Source: Roseibium sp. MMSF_3544 (GTDB lineage: Bacteria; Pseudomonadota; Alphaproteobacteria; Rhizobiales; Stappiaceae). From it: a DNA stretch of 64,000 nucleotides. The stretch is from assembly GCF_030732845.1 (NCBI RefSeq), contig NZ_JASHKA010000007.1:232901-296900 (forward strand). Direction: 5' to 3'. Positions 31,262-39,984 of the stretch are shown in pieces. The position numbers were made by a program, and so were the translations under genes. How positions within the stretch are numbered: position 1 is the first letter of the stretch; every line of letters begins with the position of its first letter. The notes under the pieces are model-generated. The model was not told the origin of the DNA and did not search any database. It was given only the letters and a program-made list of their open reading frames with translations.

Positions 31262-34200
31262 CTGAACTCCGTTTACATAACGCTGGGAATTTCAGTCATC
31301 CTGGTGCTGGTCGCAGCACTGGTCGGGCCGTTTTTTGTCGACTGGACAGTTTACCGTTCCACTTTTGAATCCTATGCAGAGCGCGCGCTGGGGCACCGGG
31401 TAACCGTGCTCGGTGAGGCCGACTTGCGGTTGTTGCCGGCGCCATCCCTCAGTTTTTCCGATGTCCGGGTCGGTGAGGCGGAAGATCCTCTGCTCGTCGT
31501 TTCCCGCTTCAATGTCCGTATTGAGTTGCCGCCTCTGATGAAAGGCGAGATCCGCGTCATCGAGATGGAGCTTGACCGTCCGCACCTGTCGCTGTCGCTG
31601 GATGAAGAAGGCCGGCTCGACTGGCTGACCGCACGGACTTCCGACGGAGCACTGGCAAACCTTCCACCTGAAGATGTGGCCTTCGAGAAAGTCACGATCC
31701 AGGATGGCGCTCTGTCCATCGTCGATGCGCGTTCCGGTGAAACCCACACGATTGAAAATGGCAACCTTTCGGTCAGCGCGCGTTCGCTCGCCGGCCCTTT
31801 CAAAGCTGGGGGCAGCCTGTCGATCGAAGGTTCCCCCTATAACGTCTCCATTGCCACCGGCAGGGCCCAGGAAGATCTCGGCATTCGCATCAAGGGTGAG
31901 CTGACCCCGACAGACTGGGCGGTCAATTTCTCCTTTGACGGCATGTTGAAGCAAGCCGATGCCGCGCCTGCGTTCGACGGCAATTTCAATATCGCGTCGA
32001 TTGTCGTCGACGACGAAAATCAGAACGGCTGGGAGTCGGAAGGCCGCTTTACGGCGGATATTGCCGAGGTTGCCGTTCCCGAATTCGAGTTCCGATACGG
32101 ACCGGAAGACAAGCGGCTCAGCGCGACCGGGAGCGCCGACCTGGTTTATGCCGGCGACAAACGGTTCGAGATCCGGGCGCAGTCGAAACAGGTGGACCTT
32201 GACCGGTTGCTTGGCGGAGGGCCGCTTGCACCCGTGGATCTCAACGACGCGAGCAGTCAATTGATCGCTGCCCTGCGGGCAGTACCGCTTCCGCCCATCG
32301 AAGGGGCGATTTCCATGGACGTGCCGGCCGTTGTTGCCGGAGGCGGCATCATTCAGAATGTGCGTCTGGACCTTGAAACCATGCTCGGGGGCTGGCGCGT
32401 TGCCCGCTTTGCCGGACGTTTGCCCGGCCGGACAATGGTTGCCACGCAGGGTGATCTTGGGCTCGAGCCATCCATGAGCTACCGCGGAGCTCTCTCCATC
32501 AGTTCAGACCAACCCGGTTCTTTCCTTGGTTGGTGGCAGCAAAAGGAAGACGGTGTTTCGGCGATGGAACCGATCGCGCTTGAAGGGCGATTGAACCTGT
32601 TGCCGGAAGGCGCTGCCTTGAACAATCTGCGGCTCACGCTGGCTGGTTCGGAAGCGCGCGGGGGGCTTTCCTATCGCAAGCCGCGCAGCGGCAACGCGAC
32701 CTTCTCGCTCAGTCTTGATGCCGACCGCCTGGATCTGGATTCGATCGAAAGCCTGGCGGCGCTGATACAGCCTGAAACGAGCGAAAGCGGAACCACCGAA
32801 GATCCGACCGGACTGGATGTTTCTTTGCGAGTGCGGGCAAGCGAAGTCGTCGCGCGCGGCGTTGACGGCAAGGGGCTTGCGCTGGAGGCCGAGTATTCTG
32901 ATGGCGGAGTGCGGATCGACCGGCTGTTCGCGGATGATTTTGCGGGCGCCCGTTTCGATGTCAGCGGGGAAATCCGAAATCTCTTTTCTGCGCCCGAGGG
33001 AGCCGTTGCCGGCGTGCTGGATGCGCGGGACCTGTCTGGCCTTGTTGCACTTACCGGAAGTGTCTTTCCGGAGTCGGTGTTTGCCGAACGTTTCGAAAAA
33101 GCCGCAGGAAGCCTCGTTCCCGCGAACTTTGAAGGTGAGCTGAAGGCTGCTGCTCTCGGTGACGGCACCGACATGACGCTGACGCTGGACGGCACTGCGG
33201 GCGGAGCGGAAGCCTCGGTCAGCGCCGAACTCAAGGGGCGGGTCGACGATTGGCACGGTTCGGAGCTCGATCTCGCTGTTGGAATGAAAGGGCCTGACGG
33301 CAGCAGACTGCTTCAGCAACTTGGATTTGACATCATCCCGATCGATGAAAACGCGGGCGGCGAGCTGAGCCTGACGGCGAAGGGCATCCCGCAAGAGGGG
33401 CTGAACGTCGCGCTTGCCGCAAGTGTCGGCGTATCGGACCTTGCCGCAGACGGCACGATCAAGCTTCAGAAAGACCAGGATCCGGATTACAGCGTAACGA
33501 TTTCCGCGAAGACGGACGATATGGCACCGCTGGCGCTAATGGCCGGCAGTGTCATGCCGGTGATGACCGGTACGATCCCGGCGGAAATGACGTTTGAGGT
33601 CAAAGGCGTTGGCAGTGAGCTGGAAATCAGCAATGCGTCCGGTGTACTCGGCGAGACAACCTTCGAAGGACGTTTGGAGGGCGATCTTGAGGCCGCACCG
33701 GGGGAACGGAACCGCCGCTTTTCCGGAGAGCTTATCCTGAGCCAGGCCGATCTTCGCAGCCTGACTGAGCTGGTACTTGGTCCGGATCAGTGGTTTGCCG
33801 CAGGTGACGGAACGAGCATCTGGCCGACCGGTCCTTTCGGCACACCACTCCTGGATCGTCTTGATGTTTCGCTTCAATTCGAAGCCGGCCGGCTCCTGAT
33901 CGACGAGGAAACGGCGATTGACACACCTCGTGCGGAGCTGCGTATTTCTCCGACGCTCATGCGTCTGGACGGCCTGAGCGGCGCGTTTGCGGGCGGCAAG
34001 CTGACCGGCAGCCTTTCGGTACAGCGTTCTGACGCGGAAGCTGCCATGTCGGGGCGCGTCAAACTTGACCGGGCGGACCTGCGCCAATTGATCTGGCGGC
34101 CGGACAACCGCGCGGTTGCGTCCGGTACGCTCGATCTTTTCCTGGAATTCGAAGGCGCGGGCCGGTCGATCTCGGCGATCGTCTCGGGTCTTAGCGGCGG

Positions 34201-35101
34201 CGGCACGTTCTCTCTGGAAGAGGGCGACTTCCGCGGACTCAATCCGCAGGCATTCCCGCTGGTGACCCGCGCGGCCGATGCCGGACTTGAGCTGGAAGAC
34301 GACAGGATCCGCGAGGTCTTCGTGAGCCACATGGCCGCCGGGAGCCTGCCTTTTGAGCGCGTCGATGGCACTCTTACCCTGGTCGGCGGACGCTTGAGCG
34401 CCCGCAATGTGGTGGTCGATTCCACACGGGCGGAGATTTTCGGTTCCGGCGAAGTTGATCTGAGAACCTACGATCTCGATGCCGATTTCTCGTTGAAGGT
34501 GGACCCTGGCGAAGATGCCGTGACCGGCGCGGAACCCCAGGTTGGGTTGCTGTTTGAGGGATCTGTCGACGCGCCTGACCGCCAGATCGATATTGCGCCT
34601 TTCACGGCCTATCTGACCCTGCGCGCTTTCGAGCAGGAAGTCGAGCGGGTTGAAAAACTGCAGGCCGAGATCCTGGAACGTGACCGTATTGTCCGCGAGT
34701 TGAAGCGCCAGAGGCAGGCAGGGGACCGCCGGGTTCGCGAAGCTGAAGCCGCAGCGCTTGCTGCCGAAGAAGAACGGTTGCGGCTGGAAGAAGAAGCCCA
34801 GGCGCAAGAAGAGCAGAGAGATCTTCTGGAAGGGGTTGACCCTTTACCGATCGAGGACGCCCTTCCGGCTCCGCGGCAACAGAGCAGCGCGGATCAGCCG
34901 GCTGGAGACGAACCATTCGCCGAGCGCATCCGGGCAGTCCTGAGCCCGTCCGAGCCGCAGACGACACAATCGGTCCCTGGTGGACCGACGCCGGCCGCCA
35001 AGCCGACCAACAGCCTGCCGCCGCTCGACCCGCCGATTTCCATCGAGGATATCCTGACGCAGGATGTCGGGGCACCGCTGGTTCTGCCGGGCGCGCAATA
35101 G
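31262..35101 (+). CDS. asmA: AsmA-family membrane-anchored protein, probable CTG start
   Basis: This 1279-residue protein has one N-terminal membrane helix and a huge beta-rich periplasmic body. It fits the AsmA/TamB-like bridge proteins thought to carry phospholipids between membranes. The helix (YITLGISVILVLVAALVG) is complete only if translation starts at CTG 31262, which has AAGGAG seven bases upstream. The first usual start in frame, GTG 31304, would cut the helix, and the frame closes at TAG 31217. The AsmA domain starts at FVDWTVYRSTFESYAERALG, and the C-terminal AsmA_2-like part lies near residues 980-1140. A charged coiled-coil (about 1145-1200) and a Pro-rich tail end it. Its stop is six bases from a convergent gene. 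Confidence 0.88.
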   Translation: MNSVYITLGISVILVLVAALVGPFFVDWTVYRSTFESYAERALGHRVTVLGEADLRLLPAPSLSFSDVRVGEAEDPLLVVSRFNVRIELPPLMKGEIRVIEMELDRPHLSLSLDEEGRLDWLTARTSDGALANLPPEDVAFEKVTIQDGALSIVDARSGETHTIENGNLSVSARSLAGPFKAGGSLSIEGSPYNVSIATGRAQEDLGIRIKGELTPTDWAVNFSFDGMLKQADAAPAFDGNFNIASIVVDDENQNGWESEGRFTADIAEVAVPEFEFRYGPEDKRLSATGSADLVYAGDKRFEIRAQSKQVDLDRLLGGGPLAPVDLNDASSQLIAALRAVPLPPIEGAISMDVPAVVAGGGIIQNVRLDLETMLGGWRVARFAGRLPGRTMVATQGDLGLEPSMSYRGALSISSDQPGSFLGWWQQKEDGVSAMEPIALEGRLNLLPEGAALNNLRLTLAGSEARGGLSYRKPRSGNATFSLSLDADRLDLDSIESLAALIQPETSESGTTEDPTGLDVSLRVRASEVVARGVDGKGLALEAEYSDGGVRIDRLFADDFAGARFDVSGEIRNLFSAPEGAVAGVLDARDLSGLVALTGSVFPESVFAERFEKAAGSLVPANFEGELKAAALGDGTDMTLTLDGTAGGAEASVSAELKGRVDDWHGSELDLAVGMKGPDGSRLLQQLGFDIIPIDENAGGELSLTAKGIPQEGLNVALAASVGVSDLAADGTIKLQKDQDPDYSVTISAKTDDMAPLALMAGSVMPVMTGTIPAEMTFEVKGVGSELEISNASGVLGETTFEGRLEGDLEAAPGERNRRFSGELILSQADLRSLTELVLGPDQWFAAGDGTSIWPTGPFGTPLLDRLDVSLQFEAGRLLIDEETAIDTPRAELRISPTLMRLDGLSGAFAGGKLTGSLSVQRSDAEAAMSGRVKLDRADLRQLIWRPDNRAVASGTLDLFLEFEGAGRSISAIVSGLSGGGTFSLEEGDFRGLNPQAFPLVTRAADAGLELEDDRIREVFVSHMAAGSLPFERVDGTLTLVGGRLSARNVVVDSTRAEIFGSGEVDLRTYDLDADFSLKVDPGEDAVTGAEPQVGLLFEGSVDAPDRQIDIAPFTAYLTLRAFEQEVERVEKLQAEILERDRIVRELKRQRQAGDRRVREAEAAALAAEEERLRLEEEAQAQEEQRDLLEGVDPLPIEDALPAPRQQSSADQPAGDEPFAERIRAVLSPSEPQTTQSVPGGPTPAAKPTNSLPPLDPPISIEDILTQDVGAPLVLPGAQ

Positions 35102-35107
35102 AAATCG

Positions 35108-35326
35108 TCAGGATTGTCCGAACCTGACCTTCTTCATTGCCCAGACCCTCACCGCCGATGACAGCGGGTCGTCCGGGTCACGGTTGTCATCGATATCCGC
35201 AATCAATCCTGCAAGAGAGCGCTTTTCCGCTGCTGTATGGGCGTCTACGACGTCCCAGAATTCCGGCTCAAGGGCAAGGCTTGTGCGGTGGCCGTGCAGG
35301 GAAATGGACCGTTTGAGAAGGGCCAT
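35108..35326 (-). CDS. Ribbon-helix-helix domain protein
   Basis: This 72-residue protein starts LLKRSISLHGHRTSLALEPE, the beta-strand and helix pattern of the RHH_4 family (ribbon-helix-helix, as in arylsulfotransferase-associated small regulators). The helices FWDVVDAHTAAEKRSLAGL and PLSSAVRVWAMKKV follow. Such proteins bind DNA as dimers. It is the last gene of the sspB operon, five bases after the DUF4169 gene. The target is unknown. Confidence 0.85.
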   Translation of the reverse strand: MALLKRSISLHGHRTSLALEPEFWDVVDAHTAAEKRSLAGLIADIDDNRDPDDPLSSAVRVWAMKKVRFGQS

Positions 35327-35331
35327 TTGCG

Positions 35332-35538
35332 TCAGTTGGTGTCGTCGTCGGAGGTTTCGGCCCCGGGCAGTCGGTGGCCGTCTACCTGTTTTTCGAGGTC
35401 TTCGCGCCTGCGGCGCGCTGCATCGCGTTCGGCCTTGGTGCGGCCGAATTTCAACCGGTTGTCTGCAGCTCTTTTTTCCTTGTCCGCCCGGTCTTTTTGT
35501 TTGCGTACCTGGCGCAGATTGACGATCTCCGCGCTCAT
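35332..35538 (-). CDS. DUF4169-family protein
   Basis: This 68-residue, highly charged protein starts MSAEIVNLRQVRKQKDR and continues RAADNRLKFGRTKAERDAAR, the DUF4169 pattern found next to sspB in many alphaproteobacteria. It is predicted to be mostly one long basic helix. Function unknown. It lies 15 bases after sspB and 5 bases before the ribbon-helix-helix gene, so the three are one operon. Confidence 0.88.
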   Translation of the reverse strand: MSAEIVNLRQVRKQKDRADKEKRAADNRLKFGRTKAERDAARRRREDLEKQVDGHRLPGAETSDDDTN

Positions 35539-35553
35539 GCCAGTCTCCCGCGG

Positions 35554-36135
35554 TCAGGTTTTCTTTCGAAACGCGTCCAGCGACACGACTTCACCGCCGC
35601 CGTCACTGTCGGAACTTTTTTCGGCCGGTTTTTCCTGATCGTCCTTCTCGGCGGATGCCGCTTCAGGTTTTTTGTCAGTATCGGGAGCCTGTCCGGCCTC
35701 GTTGTCGGCGTGTTCCTGCTCGGCCTTTGCCAGTTCCTCGACGGCTTCGAGAAGCTCTTCGGGAAGTTCCTCGGCGGTCTTGCCCGGGTCGAATTCCAGC
35801 GCGAACTGAACGGACGGATCGAAAAAGCCCTTGATGGCGGAAAACGGAACCAGAAGTTTTTCCGGCACGCCGCCAAAGGAAAGGCCAACCTCGAATGCAT
35901 GTTCGCCGATGGCCAGATCCCAGAATTGGTGCTGCAGGACTATGGTCATTTCCTGCGGATAGCGTTCCTTGAGCCTTTGGGAAATACGGACACCCGGTGC
36001 GTTGGTGTCAAACGCGATGTAGAAATGATGATCACCCGGCAAGCCCGTGCGGCCGACCTCGGCAAGAATCTTCTTGACCGCTCCCCTGAGCGCGTCCTGG
36101 ATCAGGATATCGTATCGCAGAAGGTCTTCAGACAT
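35554..36135 (-). CDS. sspB: ClpXP adaptor SspB (alpha type)
   Basis: SspB binds the AAND-x-Y part of ssrA tags and delivers tagged proteins to ClpXP. The 193-residue protein has the substrate-binding domain in its first 130 residues (LPGDHHFYIAFDTNAPGVRI, then YPQEMTIVLQHQFWDL and FEVGLSFGGVPEKLLVPFSA). An acidic flexible tail of about 45 residues follows, and a conserved end EVVSLDAFRKK that by analogy tethers it to ClpX. The ssrA gene itself lies immediately upstream on the same strand and encodes a tag with the right binding motif. Confidence 0.93.
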   Translation of the reverse strand: MSEDLLRYDILIQDALRGAVKKILAEVGRTGLPGDHHFYIAFDTNAPGVRISQRLKERYPQEMTIVLQHQFWDLAIGEHAFEVGLSFGGVPEKLLVPFSAIKGFFDPSVQFALEFDPGKTAEELPEELLEAVEELAKAEQEHADNEAGQAPDTDKKPEAASAEKDDQEKPAEKSSDSDGGGEVVSLDAFRKKT

Positions 36136-36299
36136 CAGTTCTCGTCGAATCTCGCTTTAAAATTGCTCTTTCCGCTCCACATTGACGCTCCGTGACCAAA
36201 AAGAAAAGGCAATTTTCCAAGTGATACCGGATTAATGCGTCTTTCCTGAAACGGCTTAGCCCCGGCAGAAGCGGAGCTGGTCAGGCGCGGATTTTGGAG

Positions 36300-36655
36300 C
36301 AGAAGCAGAGCGGAAGGTGAAGGCTTCTGTTGCCAGGTGCCTTCGAACCCCGCCTGCCGGTGCTAATCCAGCAGGGCTTTAAAGGACTACCGGCACTGCA
36401 TTACGCAGCGACAGCGTTGTCCATAGCATAGTTGTCGTTTGCAACTATTAAAACAGCCCGATAACGGTGGTACAATGCCGAGCAAAAGCACAGTCTTTAC
36501 GCCCTCGTCGATCCTATTTCGCCCCCGCCGAAACCCGCGAGATTTCCTGAAGTTGGCCTCACGGGCTTGGGTGGAGGCGCCGGGTACCGCCCCCGGGTCC
36601 GATAGGTTTATTGCACTGACAGTTTATTGCCATAGCTGGCGAACCAGCAGGCTTG
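36300..36655 (-). ncRNA. ssrA: Two-piece permuted tmRNA
   Basis: This is a transfer-messenger RNA that rescues stalled ribosomes and adds a degradation tag, in the circularly permuted alphaproteobacterial form. On the minus strand the acceptor piece comes first and ends CGCCTCC-A-CC near 36570. An intervening segment of about 43 bases is followed by the coding piece, which starts GGGGGCG at 36526. These seven bases pair with CGCCTCC (one G-U), restoring the acceptor stem. The T stem CCGGG/CCCGG lies at about 36581-36597. The tag is read from GCA at 36442 to TAA at 36403-36401: ANDNYAMDNAVAA, preceded by the alanine carried by the tmRNA. The outer ends are estimates. A possible -10 (TTATAT) lies just upstream, near 36656-36661. 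Confidence 0.92.
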
Positions 36656-36847
36656 ATATAAGCGTTTCAGACCTGAATTGAAAGAGGTTTCGGGCAACGC
36701 GGATGCTTTGCCGGCAAGCTTCAGAAGCGCTCATCCACAGCCGAACCAGTCGGATCTGGGGAAAGCGCGAGGCGAGGGGCTGCGTTTTTTCCAGAATCTG
36801 CGAAGTTAACGGGTGGCTCTCCTTTTCTCATCCGAAAGTCACTTACC

Positions 36848-37642
36848 GTGCAGCAATATCTCGATCTCCTGACCAAAATTCTCGAGGAAGGCGTCGACCG
36901 GGGCGACCGCACGGGCACCGGAACAAGGTCGATCTTCGGGCACCAGATGCGCTTCGACCTGTCAGAAGGTTTTCCGGTGGTGACGACCAAGAAGCTGCAT
37001 CTCAGATCAATCATCCACGAGCTGCTGTGGTTTCTGGCAGGTGACACCAACATCCGTTATCTCAACGAGAACGGGGTCAAGATCTGGGATGACTGGGCCG
37101 ACGAAAACGGAGAGCTTGGACCCGTCTACGGCTACCAGTGGCGTTCCTGGCCGGCCCCGGACGGCCGGTCAATCGACCAGATTGAAAAACTGCTGGAGAT
37201 GATCCGGACGAACCCAAACAGCCGGCGCCTGATCGTCTCGGCCTGGAACCCGGCGCTGGTCGATGAAATGGCGCTGCCGCCGTGTCATTCCCTGTTTCAG
37301 TTTTATGTGGCCGATGGAAAGCTGTCCTGCCAGCTCTACCAGCGCTCAGCAGATGTGTTTCTGGGCGTACCCTTCAACATCGCTTCCTATGCGCTGCTCA
37401 CCATGATGGTCGCCCAGGTCACCGGGCTGGAACCGGGCGACTTCGTGCATACGTTCGGGGATGCGCACCTTTATTCCAACCATTTCGATCAGGCCCGGGA
37501 ACAGCTTACCCGCGCCCCACGGCCCTTGCCGCAGCTGAAGATCAATCCGGCTGTCACGGATCTTTTCGCGATCAAGTTCGAGGATTTCGAACTGGTTGGC
37601 TACGACCCCCATCCGCACATTGCTGCGCCGATCGCGGTGTAA
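36848..37642 (+). CDS. thyA: Thymidylate synthase
   Basis: ThyA methylates dUMP to dTMP using methylene-tetrahydrofolate. The 264-residue protein is the same length as the E. coli enzyme and starts at GTG 36848 ([15 protein letters not shown]). The nucleotide-binding loop [11 protein letters not shown], the catalytic cysteine C146 in [12 protein letters not shown], the motif [20 protein letters not shown] and the C-terminal APIAV are all present. The dihydrofolate reductase that regenerates its folate product lies 4.7 kb downstream, with unrelated genes between. Confidence 0.97.
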   Translation: MQQYLDLLTKILEEGVDRGDRTGTGTRSIFGHQMRFDLSEGFPVVTTKKLHLRSIIHELLWFLAGDTNIRYLNENGVKIWDDWADENGELGPVYGYQWRSWPAPDGRSIDQIEKLLEMIRTNPNSRRLIVSAWNPALVDEMALPPCHSLFQFYVADGKLSCQLYQRSADVFLGVPFNIASYALLTMMVAQVTGLEPGDFVHTFGDAHLYSNHFDQAREQLTRAPRPLPQLKINPAVTDLFAIKFEDFELVGYDPHPHIAAPIAV

Positions 37643-37658
37643 TTGGTTCAGCTCCCGA

Positions 37659-38366
37659 TCAACCCGAGAAATGTCCTGAAAGCTCGCCCTGAAGGATGGC
37701 GTTAAAGGTGCGCGGTGCTTCGAGCGGAACATAGTGACCGCAATTCGGCACCTCGTGGTAACTGCCCTTGAGAGCATCTTCTGACTGCTTGCGCGTGGTC
37801 TGAGGACCGGGCGCAATATCGTCGCTACCGGAGACAAAGACTGTTTCGCCGGTGAAGCTGCGCAAAAGCTCATGTCGGCTGGGACGGGTGTGAAATGCGA
37901 TCGTGCCGTCAGCAAGCTCATCCGCGGTCCGTTTACTGAAATCCTCTCTTGCGTTTTTCAAAACCATGGCATCGCAGGATTTCGAAAAGAGCGGTGCCCA
38001 GTAGGCGTCCCATGCGGCGCCGGGGCCACGTCTGTGAATGTGGTCGACTGCCTTTTCCAAAAAGGCTGGTTCTGGATTTCTGTGCGCCTTGGTGCCGACC
38101 AGCACCAGGCATTTTACCCGCTCCGGCACCCTGCTCGCGATCTCAAGGGCGCACGAGCCACCGATCGAGCAGCCGATGATGATCAGTTTTTCTTCATGCA
38201 CCTGATCGAGTGCCGCCAAGGCCCAGTCCTCGACCGAACTGCCGTATTGATACAGCGTCGGAGCGTAAGTACGAGCAGGAAACAGGTCGAACTGGCCGTG
38301 CCACATTGCCCCGTCCATTGGCAAGGCATGCAGGAACAAAATCGCTGGAGGCGCTGCGGGTTTCAA
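37659..38366 (-). CDS. Alpha/beta hydrolase
   Basis: This 235-residue protein has the alpha/beta hydrolase fold: strand and oxyanion region AILFLHALPMDGAMWHGQ, nucleophile elbow GCSIGGS (serine in GxSxG), acid in FVSGSDDIAPGP and the catalytic histidine in VPNCGHYVPLEAP. It has no signal peptide. The closest general pattern is the 3-oxoadipate enol-lactonase/esterase group, but the substrate cannot be assigned. It is convergent with thyA, with a 16-base gap. Confidence 0.85.
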   Translation of the reverse strand: MKPAAPPAILFLHALPMDGAMWHGQFDLFPARTYAPTLYQYGSSVEDWALAALDQVHEEKLIIIGCSIGGSCALEIASRVPERVKCLVLVGTKAHRNPEPAFLEKAVDHIHRRGPGAAWDAYWAPLFSKSCDAMVLKNAREDFSKRTADELADGTIAFHTRPSRHELLRSFTGETVFVSGSDDIAPGPQTTRKQSEDALKGSYHEVPNCGHYVPLEAPRTFNAILQGELSGHFSG

Positions 38367-38423
38367 ACCCGTTTTCCTTGGTTGGGAAAATGGATGTCAG
38401 ATCACTCTAGCGGGATTCGATTG

Positions 38424-39833
38424 TCAGCTCACCTCAAACCACGTCATCATCCCGGATACCGCATGACCCAGCATATGGCAGTGGATGAGCCATTTGCCGG
38501 GATTGTCCGCGACAAAGGCGATCTTCACTGTTTCGCCTGGGTCTGTGGTGAAGGTGTCGCGCCAGTCCTGGTGTTCGAGTGGTTCGCCGTTGCGCTCCAG
38601 AAGACGGAAGTGATGACCGTGAACATGCATGGCATGGGCGAAACTGGTGTCGTTTCGACTTTCCAGAACGACAGTCTCGCCCCGCTTTGCCGAGAACATC
38701 GGTGCGTCCTGCATGCCGGATGTGCCGTTGAAGGTCCAGAAGAGGCCGTCCTGCATCATCTGGCGCAATTCGTCTTCCGTCCGGTCTCTAAGCAGCGACC
38801 GCATGCCACCCATTGCGCCGCCTTCCATCAGAAGCGGCATTTCCAGCGCGTCCTGCAGGTCGGGCTCGGGCAGGGTGTTGACCGGGGGCAATCTTAGAGA
38901 GGGACCTTCAGATTCCGCGTCTTTCACCTGAAAATTGGCGAATGCAAACGGCCGTCCGGTCATCATTTCAAATGGAATCGTTCCCGTTGCTTCAGGCCGC
39001 AAGACGAGATCCATGCGCTGCGCCGGGGCAAGCTGCACCGTGCCGGGCATGTCGCGTGGTGCATTGAATGTCTGGCCATCGAGGCCGATGAGCTTCGCGC
39101 CGAAGCGCTCCGGGGCAAGGTCGAGAATGCGGGAAGCCGACGTGTTGATCAGCCGCACGCGGTGCCAATGGCCCTTCTTCAGGGGAATATCCGGTAGCGA
39201 CGTGCCATTGATGGTCAGCCAGTTGCCGAGCCGGCCTGCGTGGGAAAAGTCGTGCCGGGCACCAAAGCTTGCGGTGTCCAGGATACCGTTTTCGTCGAGC
39301 CGCCAGTCGCTGAGCACCAGCGTAATGTCGGTGTCCTGTGAAAAGAGCGTTTCGTCATCTTCAATGATTAGCGGACCCGACAGTCCGCGCGGGACCTGGT
39401 TCCAGCTCATATTGTGGGCGTGATACCAGTAGGTCCCGGCATCCGGCGTCAGAAACTCGTAGTCGAAGACTTCGCCGGGTTGGACAGGAGGCTGGGTCAT
39501 TCCGGCAACGCCGTCCATGGAATTGTCGATGCGGATGCCATGCCAATGGACCGAACTCGGTTCGTCCAACTCGTTTTTGAAGCGTACCCTGACCCGCTCG
39601 CCGCGCTTCACGCGGATTTCCGGACCCGGCAACCGGCCGTTATAGAGCCAAAGATCCGACTGTCCGCCATTCGCGCCATAAAGGCGAACCTGCCCCTTGG
39701 CAGCCGTCAATTCCAGAAAACCGTCTGTCGTTTTTGCAAGCGAAAACTGAGGCGCTGCGACTGCTGCGCAGCCGGAAAGGGCGGTTCTCAAAAAAGTTCT
39801 GCGGTTCAAGTTTGTTCTCCGGCTCATGTGCAT
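38424..39833 (-). CDS. Tat-exported multicopper oxidase
   Basis: This three-domain multicopper oxidase of about 469 residues has a twin-arginine signal (SRRTNLNRRTFLRTALSG, then AAVAAPQF), so it is folded before export to the periplasm. The four copper-binding motifs are intact: HWHGIRID, WYHAHN, HAMHVHGHHF and HCHMLGHAVSGMM; the last includes the axial Met region of the type 1 site. Homologues oxidise Cu(I) or other metals and phenols. The methionine-rich insert of CueO is absent; there is only a short stretch GGAMGGMRSLLRD. The start may be ATG 39833 or 39827. It is divergent from the serine hydrolase, with about 150 bases between. Confidence 0.9.
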   Translation of the reverse strand: MHMSRRTNLNRRTFLRTALSGCAAVAAPQFSLAKTTDGFLELTAAKGQVRLYGANGGQSDLWLYNGRLPGPEIRVKRGERVRVRFKNELDEPSSVHWHGIRIDNSMDGVAGMTQPPVQPGEVFDYEFLTPDAGTYWYHAHNMSWNQVPRGLSGPLIIEDDETLFSQDTDITLVLSDWRLDENGILDTASFGARHDFSHAGRLGNWLTINGTSLPDIPLKKGHWHRVRLINTSASRILDLAPERFGAKLIGLDGQTFNAPRDMPGTVQLAPAQRMDLVLRPEATGTIPFEMMTGRPFAFANFQVKDAESEGPSLRLPPVNTLPEPDLQDALEMPLLMEGGAMGGMRSLLRDRTEDELRQMMQDGLFWTFNGTSGMQDAPMFSAKRGETVVLESRNDTSFAHAMHVHGHHFRLLERNGEPLEHQDWRDTFTTDPGETVKIAFVADNPGKWLIHCHMLGHAVSGMMTWFEVS

Positions 39834-39984
39834 GCGGATGTCCAGACAATGCTTTATGGTGTTTCCAGCAGCTGGAAGGTCAAGACGGCGCGACCCGCCG
39901 ACCCGAATGCGGCCAAGAAATCGCTCGCAATTTGAACCTGTCTGGTCAGAATACAGGAATTGCTTGTCCTTCGGGGTCGTAGCC

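Noticed and set aside
33536..34807. 423-codon minus-strand frame
   Set aside because: It lies within the AsmA-like gene and is explained by its codon bias.
36439..36681. 80-codon plus-strand frame between sspB and thyA
   Set aside because: It lies over the tmRNA gene on the other strand. The RNA structure and tag explain the sequence.
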